Below, piece after piece: positions 8,272 to 16,233 of a stretch of 64,000 nucleotides of DNA. Within the stretch, counting starts at the first letter, position 1. Each line of letters starts with the position of its first letter. Origin of the DNA: Photobacterium aphoticum (GTDB taxonomy: Bacteria > Pseudomonadota > Gammaproteobacteria > Enterobacterales > Vibrionaceae); the NCBI RefSeq assembly GCF_001029435.1, contig NZ_LDOV01000010.1:248001-312000 (forward strand). The letters are read 5' to 3'. Made by a program: the position numbers and the translations under genes. The notes under the pieces were generated by a model, which was not told where the DNA came from, made no database searches, and worked only from the letters and a program-made list of their open reading frames with translations.

Positions 8272-9060
8272 TTATCTAGAATACTTTTGAACGGAAGCGC
8301 ATGCTTCTAACCATGATGGCGCGTGTTGGCGGTACCAGTTGAGATACAATTCAGTTTCAGGCTTTTTACGGTTAACCAATATGTTTACGACCTCTATCAT
8401 GATCCAGCATTTAGCTATAATCAAATGCGTGACTAGCGTGTCCTTGGGTATTGTTGAATGATATTGGATGTAGTTTTCCACGATAGATTTATAATCGGCA
8501 ATAGTGCCTAAGCCTGACACCAACGGAGCAAGATCAATGGCCGGGCTCCCATATCCAAATCGTTCCCAATCAAAAAGAACGAGTTCACCATTTGAACGTT
8601 TTCCCCAGTTGCCTTCATTCGTGTCGCCAGAAATCAACCCTGCATACTTAAACAAACACGAAGAACGGCTTTGGATGCTTCTAACCGCTTGTTGTGCTGA
8701 TTGGGGTAAGTTCAGCTCACTAAGTGCAAGTTCTGTGGCGGAGTCTGTCCATTCGTGCGTTTTTACATCGAAGGGGGGAATGTAGGGTGAACAATGAAGT
8801 TGAGCTAATTGTTCAAACGTCTGAGGGTCTGAGTACAGTGCTTTTCGCGTGATAGCCTGCGGAATAAACTCAATAAATAAGTCGGTATTCGTTGCTTTAA
8901 GTAGCTTCGGTGTATTGATGCCATGAAGTGCGGGGGCGGCGAATTGATAGAAGCCAATTTCTACTTTAGAGGCATGTTGTTTGTGAATACAGGGTGCTGT
9001 AGCAAAGGTTGTCTTTGATACACGGGCAGAACCCATTTGAGATAAATCATCAGAGCGCAT
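8272..9060 (-). CDS. Aminoglycoside phosphotransferase/choline kinase-like protein
   Basis: 262 residues with the C-terminal lobe of the APH/choline kinase fold. The Brenner-type catalytic loop reads SGDTNEGNWG (about 144-153), where the usual HGDxxxxN has Ser in place of His but keeps Asp and Asn. The Mg-binding motif is LFDWERFGYGSPAIDLAPL, matching the IDWE...DLA pattern. The N-terminal lobe is short and poorly conserved. It probably phosphorylates a small hydroxylated molecule. A resistance function should not be assumed, since most chromosomal members of this family have other or unknown substrates. Confidence 0.7.
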   Translation of the reverse strand: MRSDDLSQMGSARVSKTTFATAPCIHKQHASKVEIGFYQFAAPALHGINTPKLLKATNTDLFIEFIPQAITRKALYSDPQTFEQLAQLHCSPYIPPFDVKTHEWTDSATELALSELNLPQSAQQAVRSIQSRSSCLFKYAGLISGDTNEGNWGKRSNGELVLFDWERFGYGSPAIDLAPLVSGLGTIADYKSIVENYIQYHSTIPKDTLVTHLIIAKCWIMIEVVNILVNRKKPETELYLNWYRQHAPSWLEACASVQKYSR

Positions 9061-9131
9061 TATGTTGACCCATTAACAACGGGTTCCAGTTTTGTATTGT
9101 TTATTCCATTGGTTAGACAGTTGCATGAATG

Positions 9132-9515
9132 CTATTCCCCCTTTATTCGCCAAGGCGGATTCAAGCGGTTTTCACCCGCCCAGTAGAGTTTGATTTTGTT
9201 GCCTGATGGGTCATTCAATATCGCCTCTCGCCATAAGAAAGGTTGATCGACAGGTTCTTGGAGAAAGGTGATCCCTTTGGCTTTTAAAGCGGCGACTAAC
9301 TCATCCAATTGTTCATGTTCAAAGTAAACGACGCCTCTGGGTTCCAACGTCTGCTTGTCAGGATCTAAGTAAATAGAAAAAGTGGCATCGCCGTCAGGCA
9401 GCGCGAAGCGGGCGTAATGCTCATCATTGACTATCTGAATTAAGCCTAACGTTTTGTAAAACGCTACTGATTCATTGATATCGTTCACGGCGAGCGTGAC
9501 TTGATTCATGTTCAT
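9132..9515 (-). CDS. VOC/glyoxalase-fold protein
   Basis: 127 residues with the two beta-alpha-beta-beta-beta modules of the vicinal oxygen chelate superfamily: MNMNQVTLAVNDINESVAFYKTLGL at the start, then GVVYFEHEQLDELVAALKAKGI and REAILNDPSGNKIKLYWAGENR at the end. Members include glyoxalases, dioxygenases and bleomycin or fosfomycin resistance proteins; this one cannot be assigned more closely. The ATG at 9509-9511 region gives MNMNQ; the next in-frame Met is only two residues later. It is monocistronic. Confidence 0.75.
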   Translation of the reverse strand: MNMNQVTLAVNDINESVAFYKTLGLIQIVNDEHYARFALPDGDATFSIYLDPDKQTLEPRGVVYFEHEQLDELVAALKAKGITFLQEPVDQPFLWREAILNDPSGNKIKLYWAGENRLNPPWRIKGE

Positions 9516-9722
9516 AAATTTTCTCTCGCTGTCAGTTGTATCTAATTATGGGTAATAGGTGATTTATATTACATGATGAAGGGTTGATGATTTTTGTTAT
9601 ATTCTAAAGTGTGAGTTTACTAGGTTTGATATTAATCAATAAGATTTATTTATAATAGGTGGTGTCAATTCATGATTGATTTAAACACCACCCGTATTCA
9701 TTAATGTTAGAGTGTTATATGA

Positions 9723-10160
9723 TTATATTTTATTTGTAATATCGATAACTTTTTTGTTATTGATAATTGCGTAGACTCTGCCGCCTAAATATTTGCAAGA
9801 CTCATTACTTTTCGTTGGCCAGTCTACAGCTGTACCGTAGACTACTGGTCTAACAAACCGCCAAGGCCAAAAACCAAAGCGTTGACCTCCCTCAAAATTG
9901 ATGATTGTATTTGCATCTAATCGGTCCGCATAATTTACAAATTTTGGCATTACGCTATTTACTGAACCGAATAAGTTTCGACCTGAACGGTAGTATTTTA
10001 AACTTGTATATTCAATGTTAGGCGTGTAATCAAATAAGCAAACTGTTTTGTAATTCTTAACATTGATACCGTTTGGAGTATCTGTTTGAATTGTGTCTAG
10101 AGGTGTGCTGCACCCAACTAGCGCAGATGTTGCAATAAAAGCAAGAAGTAATTTTTTCAT
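9723..10160 (-). CDS. Lipoprotein, unknown function
   Basis: 145 residues with a type II signal sequence, MKKLLLAFIATSALVGC, lipobox LVGC, mature start at Cys17 followed by Ser. The mature part has several aromatic-rich strands (GQRFGFWPWRFVRPVVYG) and two further cysteines (VCLF, SCKYL) that could pair in the periplasm. The C-terminal GGRVYAIINNKKV region and overall layout recall small enterobacterial lipoproteins of unknown role, but no family is named with confidence. It is a single gene in an AT-rich stretch. Confidence 0.6.
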   Translation of the reverse strand: MKKLLLAFIATSALVGCSTPLDTIQTDTPNGINVKNYKTVCLFDYTPNIEYTSLKYYRSGRNLFGSVNSVMPKFVNYADRLDANTIINFEGGQRFGFWPWRFVRPVVYGTAVDWPTKSNESCKYLGGRVYAIINNKKVIDITNKI

Positions 10161-10673
10161 TTTAGGTAGATATAAAAGTGATGAAACTAGTGAAGAATAT
10201 CATATGTTACTTCTAATCGTTATTGATGTTTGCTTTCAATATGCGTTTTTTTTACTCAAACGTACTCGGTTTACATCTTCATAATGTGTTATCACCTAAC
10301 AGTCCAATCAAATTTCTATTTTCCGTATTCTAAAACTAGGACTAGATGCAGAAAATGTCGTTTTGACTGTCGATGGCTATGTATTCATGATGGTTGAAAC
10401 TCAGCTTAAGCCTGCATGTCTGTCTAAGGTACATCTTATCAAGCGGTCATCATTTGTAATACAAAACGCCAGTGATCACGCTACCGCTCTCACGTTGTCC
10501 GTGCCTCATATCTCCTTAGACTATGCCTATCGAGATACGGGAAAAACACCGTGAAAAGGGGATTTTGCGAGAGGCATCAAAAAGGTTGAGGCACGAAGAA
10601 AGCAATGTTGTGGAAAAGCGAGGCAAGGGCAGACAGAGAGGGGATAGAAGAAAAGAATATGAGAATGCTGGAC
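10161..10673. other. Intergenic stretch without a recognised gene
   Basis: About 510 bases with only short frames (around 60 codons, TTG or other weak starts, no ribosome binding sites and no recognisable protein character). The region probably holds the promoter of the lipoprotein at 9723-10160 at its left edge. Nothing else is seen. Confidence 0.4.
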
Positions 10674-10702
10674 ACAAAAAAGCACCCGCGAACGAGTGCT
10701 TT
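10674..10702 (-). terminator. Terminator of exported protein gene
   Basis: On the minus strand, GAAAGCACTCG-TTCG-CGGGTGCTTTTTTG: stem AAAGCAC/GTGCTTT extended by CG/CG around a TTCG-type loop, followed by a T run (10674-10681 in plus coordinates). It sits 58 bases beyond the stop of the gene at 10760. Confidence 0.8.
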
Positions 10703-10759
10703 CATTATCTAGCCATGTGCTAACAAACTATGCATTAACAAGCTATACGCTAACAAAAC

Positions 10760-11539
10760 TTAGTGCTGAACAGGTGTGCTTAGGTGCAGCGTTTTGTTCA
10801 AGGTTGTTGTGTTTGGCTCAAGCTCAAAGTTCCAGTTGCCCACGATTGGTGTGTGGAAACCGCCTTCAACCACGAATTCAACCATTTTGTCTGTCTTCTT
10901 CCAAATACGCACCATGCCTTCAATGTTGCTGGTACGAATAATGCTGTGCGCGATAGGGTCTGCACAACCTGGTAGGAACTCACCCTCGTTTAGCGTAATA
11001 CGGTAAAGCGTACGCTCTGATTCCATAAGGAAATCTTCTGTGTTAACGCTATTTACGTTCAAAGACGCCACTTTGTTCGCATCTGCGTGTGGGGTATCTG
11101 GTGGCGTGATGTCGATTTCAACAGGGATACGAATTGTTAGATCGTGATCGGTTGAAAGTACGCTTTTATCCAGCGTGTAATCAATGAAGTTCACTGCACG
11201 GTGATCGAATTCACCCGAGATACGGTAGCTGATGGTATTTGCGCTTGCACGGTAAGGGCGAACAACGTTGTGCGTTGAAATGGTGGTGGCGTCGCGCAGT
11301 GCATTCACGTTAGTGGTGTTTAGGGTTGCACCTTCAAGTTCAACGTGTAGCTGGAAACCAAACAGAATGTGCTGATAAGGCAGTACATCGTAGTTCACTT
11401 TGATTTTTGGCACACTGATGCCGTAACGCTCTGCATCTTCAACAGACAGCGTGTATTCGTGAGCCATGGTTGGTTGAGCCAAACCGAACGACAGGGCAGA
11501 AGCAATAAATAGGGCCGTAAGCGACTTCTTGGTTTTCAT
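10760..11539 (-). CDS. Exported protein, unknown function
   Basis: 259 residues from the ATG at 11539, with AAGGTG about 8 bases upstream; the GTG two codons earlier is less likely. A Sec signal peptide is clear: MKTKKSLTALFIASALSFGLAQPTMA|HEYT, cleavage after AMA-like TMA. The mature protein is predicted to be all beta, with many alternating hydrophobic strands and a late cysteine (LPGCADP). It is likely periplasmic or secreted. No family is recognised. It has its own promoter region and terminator, so it is monocistronic. Confidence 0.65.
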   Translation of the reverse strand: MKTKKSLTALFIASALSFGLAQPTMAHEYTLSVEDAERYGISVPKIKVNYDVLPYQHILFGFQLHVELEGATLNTTNVNALRDATTISTHNVVRPYRASANTISYRISGEFDHRAVNFIDYTLDKSVLSTDHDLTIRIPVEIDITPPDTPHADANKVASLNVNSVNTEDFLMESERTLYRITLNEGEFLPGCADPIAHSIIRTSNIEGMVRIWKKTDKMVEFVVEGGFHTPIVGNWNFELEPNTTTLNKTLHLSTPVQH

Positions 11540-11780
11540 GATCACACCTTTATTGGGGATTGATTATTCTTAGTGGAGAATCCGATCGGGAAAGTGCTTG
11601 AAAACCAAGGGTTTCGCAAATGATTTACGTGATGTAAATCCAATAATGAGAGGTTAATGCAAAATTTTGCTTTGGTGGTTTGTTATATCGCCCCGCTGAA
11701 TTGAAGCAACATCATCCTCTGTATTTGCCTGTCAGGTTTATAAAATCAGCGAAATTATCTGTTATAGCCTGCTCCACTAG

Positions 11781-12590
11781 TTACTCAAATCGAGGGTGTT
11801 TATCGTGAGATTGGCTTACCCTCGAAACACTGCGAATGTCTGCTATTAACCCTTCCGTGCGAACAATTTGTTTATGACATTTGAGGAACATGCTTTTGAG
11901 TGAGGGCTTGATATACGTCGTTACGCTTTCAGGTCGAATCCCTTTTAATTGGCAGAACAGGGCCAAAGCAAACAGCAATTCCACATCAGAAAGATAACCG
12001 CTACGCTGAGATCGCCAGCCTTGTGATTCACCATTGGCGTACTGCTGGAAATTGAATGCCGTATTGGCAGAGAAGATCCCAAAGCCCAAGAATACCGCCG
12101 TTAAATCGGTGGCAAACTCCCAATTCTCCCAGCCACCAGGAGGCGGTTCAGGCAGATCATCCGTTAGATAGTGGCCTAATTCATGGGCAAAGGTGGCCAC
12201 TATACGTGCAGGATGATTGGCCAGTTCCGGATTGAAAGAAATGTAGGCTTTTCCCTCATAGCGGCAGTAAGTGCCATTGGGGGAATGGGGCGCCTGTTGA
12301 ATGAGCAGGCAAGGGCCAACATGGGTATCATCATCGGCCTCTTGCGGTACTAATGCACAAGGCCAAATACCCATGCCAGCATGTTGCCGCACCTGCAAGA
12401 AGGTGGTGGTGACGGCTTCATCGGGTGACGCAATGTGAGAGGGAAAGAACGCGTCGGTCGGTAATACCAACTGCGTGTGGGTATAAAAATCTTTGCCACC
12501 GAAATACTTCAGCAACCATTTGTATGTTTCGCGTTGAAACGCTACATCCTCATCGGATAACACCGGTTTTCTTTTGAAAAAACTAAACAT
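11781..12590 (-). CDS. HExxH metallopeptidase-like protein, cytoplasmic
   Basis: 269 residues with no signal peptide. The zinc-binding motif is HELGH (136-140, in TFAHELGHYLTDDL), and a glutamate 18 residues later (WEFATDLTAVFLGFG, Glu158) is a likely third ligand, an arrangement seen in gluzincin-type peptidases. The N-terminal ~120 residues are not recognised; they contain several cysteines. It could be a cytosolic protease or a protein with only the fold. ATG 12590 is preferred over the adjacent GTG at 12593. It is not obviously in an operon. Confidence 0.6.
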   Translation of the reverse strand: MFSFFKRKPVLSDEDVAFQRETYKWLLKYFGGKDFYTHTQLVLPTDAFFPSHIASPDEAVTTTFLQVRQHAGMGIWPCALVPQEADDDTHVGPCLLIQQAPHSPNGTYCRYEGKAYISFNPELANHPARIVATFAHELGHYLTDDLPEPPPGGWENWEFATDLTAVFLGFGIFSANTAFNFQQYANGESQGWRSQRSGYLSDVELLFALALFCQLKGIRPESVTTYIKPSLKSMFLKCHKQIVRTEGLIADIRSVSRVSQSHDKHPRFE

Positions 12591-12785
12591 CACTACCTGT
12601 ACTGACTGTGCATCATGCGTGTATTTTCATTGGTTTATTAGAGTATACGATTAAAAGGACAGGGGTTAATACAACAGGCATCAATACCATAGATTCGACT
12701 ATCCTCAATGTAAGCAATACAGAACGCCTGGCGCGTAGCGTGAGTGTCAATGATCAGGGTATGTATGCCATTAAGGAGTAGGGGA

Positions 12786-13121
12786 ATGACAAAAAGCATA
12801 GTGAAAAGTGCATTATGTATGGCACTAGGTATGGCCAGTGTATCGATTTCTGCGGCAGAAAAGGCCAACATCATTAGCGAACAAGAGGCCATTAAAGCCG
12901 CACTTGGAGCTGTGAATGTTGAAGTGTTGGGTATTCGTTTTGATAAGCCAGACACACAATGGGATGTCTTCGTTAAGTTGGGTGATCAAGCATATGAAGT
13001 GGAAGTTGATGCCGTCACCGGGAAGATTGTCGCCGCAGAGAAAGAAAGCCTGAAAGAGGTGCTAGCTGAGTTATCTGGCGATTTGTCACATGAAGGTGTG
13101 GAGGGGGATGTTGACAAATAA
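12786..13121 (+). CDS. PepSY-domain exported protein
   Basis: 111 residues from ATG 12786, which has AAGGAG 7-8 bases upstream. The signal peptide is MTKSIVKSALCMALGMASVSISA|AEK. The mature part is one PepSY domain: ISEQEAIKAALGAV, then WDVFVKLGDQAYEVEVDAVTGKIVAAEKE, the typical EVxVDAxTGxI strand. PepSY domains are known to inhibit peptidases or to act as sensing and protein-interaction modules in the periplasm. The frame upstream of 12786 is not used. It is alone on the plus strand among minus-strand genes; the nearest peptidase-like gene (11781-12590) is divergent and cytoplasmic, so a direct link is doubtful. Confidence 0.75.
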   Translation: MTKSIVKSALCMALGMASVSISAAEKANIISEQEAIKAALGAVNVEVLGIRFDKPDTQWDVFVKLGDQAYEVEVDAVTGKIVAAEKESLKEVLAELSGDLSHEGVEGDVDK

Positions 13122-13190
13122 TAGCCAGAGAGGACATGGACAGGAGAGAGTTCATGCCTTTGTACGCCCATTCAATAAACAGGCTCAATA

Positions 13191-13661
13191 TTACGGGCAA
13201 TGCGAAAACTGGACTTGATCCTTAGCGATGTTTGCTGCACTAGCTTTTGCTACCTCAGTTAATGTCGAGTTAGCTTCAAATTCTGAACCGGATCCTGGCC
13301 AATAATGAGCCTCATGATCTTCGCAAAGTGTAATAATAACCGGAGTGTCATCGACAATTGCTTCCTCGTCATGGTGGACATACATGACATAGCGTATGTT
13401 GTTGCGTTTTTTACCGCGAATTGTCTCTATAACGTCAGCATGGTAGACATGTTTACTGGAGGTCTCATCATCAGGCACAGGGAGCACTTCAACATCCGTA
13501 TGCTTTACGATTGCAGAGTAAGGTGTACTGACAACGGCTTCAGACAATGCCATTTTTTGTGCATCAAGTTGTTCCTTGGTAAGGCTCCCAATGGCGTGAG
13601 TATGAAAAACCATAAAAGGAATACATGCAGTTAAAAATAGATAGTTTTTCATCTGATTCAT
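13191..13661 (-). CDS. Small exported protein, unknown function
   Basis: About 156 residues if begun at the ATG at 13661 (MNQMKNYLFLTACIPF); an ATG three codons later and a longer frame to 13697 are alternatives, none with a good ribosome binding site. A Sec signal peptide ends near HTHA|IGSL. The mature part contains a strand-rich section (HVYHADVIETIRGKKRNNIRYVMYV) and two cysteines (LCEDHEAH, SHCP). I do not recognise a family. It is the last minus-strand gene before the cassette-like block and may belong to it. Confidence 0.5.
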   Translation of the reverse strand: MNQMKNYLFLTACIPFMVFHTHAIGSLTKEQLDAQKMALSEAVVSTPYSAIVKHTDVEVLPVPDDETSSKHVYHADVIETIRGKKRNNIRYVMYVHHDEEAIVDDTPVIITLCEDHEAHYWPGSGSEFEANSTLTEVAKASAANIAKDQVQFSHCP

Positions 13662-13756
13662 CAATGTAGAATTTAATAGATTAATTTGGCATCCCATTGC
13701 TTATGATCTCTGGTGACGCTGTTGTTAACAATCGAGGGAGAGGAAACTATCTAAAA

Positions 13757-13858
13757 GCAACGCTACCACTGGACATAACGCATTGTGTTGTAATCACTTA
13801 AACGGATTCAACCCAAAATGCCAAACGTTGCAAATCTGCTTTCAACGTTTGTATGCTA
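13757..13858 (-). repeat. attC-like site (degenerate), downstream of RDD gene
   Basis: Read on the minus strand immediately after the RDD stop codon, the sequence follows the Vibrio integron repeat plan. It has TACAAACGTTGAAAGCAG in place of the R' box and spacer, then GATTTGCAACGTTTGGCATT, which matches the GCAACGCGTGGCATT core of Vibrio repeats, and ends with GCGTTATG and GTAGCGTTGC in the L''/R'' position. Length is about 102 bases. The R' and R'' boxes are degenerate, so it is probably inactive. The likeness is to remembered Vibrio consensus sequences and was not aligned by computer. Confidence 0.5.
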
Positions 13859-14347
13859 ACTTTTTGACGAAAACTCAACTTCCTGAGGAGTATTGCGATG
13901 CTTTTCGCTGATAACGACGGTATTCGCTAACTTGTCATGCCACCCCTGTTTACGCTTATCCCAAGCTACCCAAAATATACCCAGCCCAAGAGGAATGGTA
14001 GCGGGAATATAGCCAAGGTATCTTACAATGTATTGTTGAAGAGTAGGCTTCTCGCCAGTGTTAGCGTCTACGATTTTAGCCGATATTGCTATTTTACCCG
14101 GTGTCGCCTGGCGATAAAGCCAGAACCCAATGACTGCAACCAATGGGAAAATCCAGCTTAAAATAAGATCCGTGAAACCTTGAACGAAAGCTTCATTATC
14201 AAAATAAGCCCAGCCATAAACCGCTACCAAAATAGGGTATGTTAGAACACAAATTATCACAGTATCAATTAGACTGGCACCAACGCGTGCCCAAAAACCG
14301 GAGTATTCGTACAAATCACTCATTTTAGCAGGGACATTATCATTCAT
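13856..14347 (-). CDS. RDD-family membrane protein
   Basis: 163 residues. RDD hallmark residues are visible: Arg in GFWARVGASLIDTVII (about 18-33), and the later aspartate in the second helix region. TPGKIAISAKIVDANTGEKP and RYLGYIPATIPLGLGIFWVAWDKRKQGWHDKLANTVVI complete the family pattern. Three membrane segments are expected (about 24-46, 61-78, 113-131). RDD proteins are small inner-membrane proteins, some linked to ion transport. It is the first gene of the cassette-like block, and its stop overlaps the attC-like remnant, as cassette genes usually do. Confidence 0.8.
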   Translation of the reverse strand: MNDNVPAKMSDLYEYSGFWARVGASLIDTVIICVLTYPILVAVYGWAYFDNEAFVQGFTDLILSWIFPLVAVIGFWLYRQATPGKIAISAKIVDANTGEKPTLQQYIVRYLGYIPATIPLGLGIFWVAWDKRKQGWHDKLANTVVISEKHRNTPQEVEFSSKS

Positions 14348-14817
14348 ATTGTTTACCTAGAATATATTACCAATGTAAATATATGATACGTGTTGCGGTG
14401 TTTATCTCAAGTGAAAAATTAACCTTATTGTTACAATGCATCAGTCAGCATAACTGTGCCCAAAGGCGATATGCTCAATGCTGTTTCACTTGCAAAAATA
14501 GGGCAAGGCAAATTACTCGACTAATTTGAAATATATTGAGTCTGTCAATAGCGGCGAACTGCGATAATATGAGTGTTGATATTACAAAATAGTGCTTCAG
14601 TATCCGTAGTGAGGATTATACAGTAAGGTATTGAAGCCAGTGGCGCTTCCTATTATTGGATGAGTGGACTGAGCGATGTTCCACTCAAACCACATCGCAC
14701 AATTTACTTTATAAAGAAGCATCGGGCTTGTTCAACACCCGGGATTGAATGTTGGCTGCGCAACACCTTAATCCTTATTTGTTATGCCAAAACTCAAGCC
14801 CATTTTTATACGTTTAT
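14348..14817. other. Gene-free stretch with a partial attC-like end
   Basis: 470 bases without a supported gene. At its right end the minus strand reads GCATAACAAATAAGGATTAAGG (14766-14787 region), resembling the R' half of a Vibrio attC site just after the DUF2268 gene, but no matching R'' is found at normal distance. An inverted repeat GAGTGGA/TCCACTC lies near 14660-14687. The left end should contain the promoter of the RDD gene. Function of the rest is unknown. Confidence 0.35.
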
Positions 14818-15465
14818 TTAGGTCGACTCAACATTCAAAAAACAACTAGCGCTCAACCCAACCATATCTACGTCATTGGCATTGTTAGCCCCTGCGTATT
14901 CTGCTACTAAATTATATCCAATCCAATAGCCTGCATACTTAGGAAACTCTTGAGGATGTGAACCAAGAAATAATTTATCTAATGAGAAGTCAGTTGTCTC
15001 CAAAAGGTGGCGCATTTGTTCTAGTCCAAAGCGCCAATCATAGTTTGCTAGATCTTTAAATAATGAGGATGGCTTGCCATTGGTGACTGAATGCTCGAAA
15101 TGACATGCCAAACCCTCCATTATTAGCTGCTGCAATAAGGTTCCAGTCGGCATATGAAAACTCAACCTCAACGCATGATGAAGTTCATGTGCTAGGACTT
15201 CAAGCAGCTCTGTTTCAATAACTTCATCAATATCACTTCGCGAGCAGTCAACTAACAACTCAACTCTATGTTCGCTAAGCGCATAGCCACCCAAACCTGA
15301 AGGGGACTCCTCACCTTTTTGAAAAGGCGAAACTGTAATATCAATACTTGATAGTTCAAAGAACTCACTGATTTTATTTAAAGCACTTCCAATTGTATCT
15401 TCCAACAAGCTTGTGTAGTCGCTTAACTTCCCTGATGAGTTAAGCACCGTAATGTTTGTTGTCAA
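14818..15465 (-). CDS. DUF2268-type putative zinc peptidase
   Basis: 215 residues starting with TTG at 15465, supported by AAAGGAG about 7 bases upstream; the nearby ATG is out of frame and stops at once. The zinc motif HELHH (93-97) is followed by LQQLIMEGLACHFEH, with Glu117 as likely third ligand, and the end has YWIGYNLVAEYAG, all matching the DUF2268 family of predicted zinc-dependent proteases. No signal peptide is seen. It occupies a cassette-like unit: attC-like remnant upstream (15502-15626) and a partial one downstream. The biological role is unknown; the family occurs in many mobile and accessory contexts. Confidence 0.75.
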   Translation of the reverse strand: MTTNITVLNSSGKLSDYTSLLEDTIGSALNKISEFFELSSIDITVSPFQKGEESPSGLGGYALSEHRVELLVDCSRSDIDEVIETELLEVLAHELHHALRLSFHMPTGTLLQQLIMEGLACHFEHSVTNGKPSSLFKDLANYDWRFGLEQMRHLLETTDFSLDKLFLGSHPQEFPKYAGYWIGYNLVAEYAGANNANDVDMVGLSASCFLNVEST

Positions 15466-15501
15466 ATCATACTCCTTTGATTAGACTGAACTTAAATAAG
15501 G

Positions 15502-15626
15502 GCATAGCGCCTGCATAATACGCCACAACGCATTACGATGATATTGACATAGCCACCGTAAACACTAAAGCTAATCCATACTAAGAATGCCGAGCGTTGA
15601 TGGTCGTTTTGATGGCATTGTTAGGT
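15502..15626 (-). repeat. attC-like site (Vibrio-repeat type)
   Basis: On the minus strand, directly after the stop of the J-like gene, R' reads ACCTAAC (fits RYYYAAC), followed by AATGCCATCAAAACG, then CATCAACGCTCGGCATT, TAGCTTTAGTGTTTACGG, and finally GGCGCTATGC as R'' (one change from a GTTATGC core). The AATGCC...GGCATT internal pairing and 125-base length match Vibrio superintegron repeats. It lies exactly between two same-strand genes. It is the best attC candidate in the window; the mutated R'' may make it inactive. Confidence 0.65.
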
Positions 15627-16136
15627 TTATTTTTTCGTTAATAACTCATAAGCACCATTGATTAACTTCATCATCTCATCGCTACTAACAGCACCTTGCA
15701 ATTTATCTGCATGGTATATGTGAGATAATCGTTTATGGTTTTTCTTTATCAACTGAAGATCATCACAACCTTCAGGCACACCAATTATGGAATATGGTGA
15801 TAAGTCATTCAAACCACGAGTTCTGCTACCACTAGTATTGCTTCGAGAGTTCTTTTCTAGTTGTTCTATTTCTTTCTCAAGTGCATCTATAGTTTCTTGT
15901 AGCTCACGGTTTTTATGATGCAATCTTGCCACTTCTTCTTTCTGAACTTGCTGCCATTTATCGACAGCTAAGACACTATTTTTAGCTCTAATATAATCCA
16001 AGTACAGGTAACCTTGCTCTTCGAGATCATCCAATATGACATTAACGTCTTCATTGTCATAAATCGCAATATAACTAGATTCTTTCCTCAGTATGTGGAA
16101 TTTATATTGATTTCTTCTTCTACTTGAACTTCTCAT
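15627..16136 (-). CDS. Coiled-coil protein with degenerate C-terminal J-like domain
   Basis: 169 residues, with start ATG 16136 and AAGGAG 6-7 bases upstream. The basic N-terminus (MRSSSRRRNQYKF) leads to an unknown alpha/beta segment. A coiled coil follows (about 60-96, rich in Lys/Glu: HHKNRELQETIDALEKEIEQ), then a serine-rich linker. The C-terminal ~58 residues resemble a DnaJ J-domain (SPYSIIGVPEGCDDLQLIKKNHKRL...MMKLINGAYELL). The essential HPD triad is replaced by HAD (142-144), so Hsp70 stimulation is doubtful. It sits in a cassette-like unit bounded by GTTAGGT core sites on both sides. The role is unknown. Confidence 0.65.
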   Translation of the reverse strand: MRSSSRRRNQYKFHILRKESSYIAIYDNEDVNVILDDLEEQGYLYLDYIRAKNSVLAVDKWQQVQKEEVARLHHKNRELQETIDALEKEIEQLEKNSRSNTSGSRTRGLNDLSPYSIIGVPEGCDDLQLIKKNHKRLSHIYHADKLQGAVSSDEMMKLINGAYELLTKK

Positions 16137-16151
16137 CGTAACTCCTTATGA

Positions 16152-16158
16152 ACCTAAC
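16152..16158 (-). repeat. attC R''-type core (GTTAGGT), upstream of J-like gene
   Basis: GTTAGGT on the minus strand fits the core GTTRRRY and lies 16 bases before the start codon of the J-like gene, where the preceding cassette's attC should end. The other half (R', GCATAAC) is found at 16684-16690, on the far side of the IS110 fragment. Confidence 0.45.
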
Positions 16159-16233
16159 GAATGACATGGACTCCTCCTCATCAGGCTCAGCCACAGTTGG
16201 TGCGTCAGGTTCGATAAAATCTTGGAGGCCACC

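Noticed and set aside
8272-9060. Aminoglycoside resistance gene
   Set aside because: Only the fold is supported; the catalytic-loop His is missing and there is no mobile context around it.
10363-10723. Two 63-66 codon frames in the 10.2-10.7 kb gap
   Set aside because: Weak starts, no recognisable protein sequence, and one runs into the terminator of the minus-strand gene.
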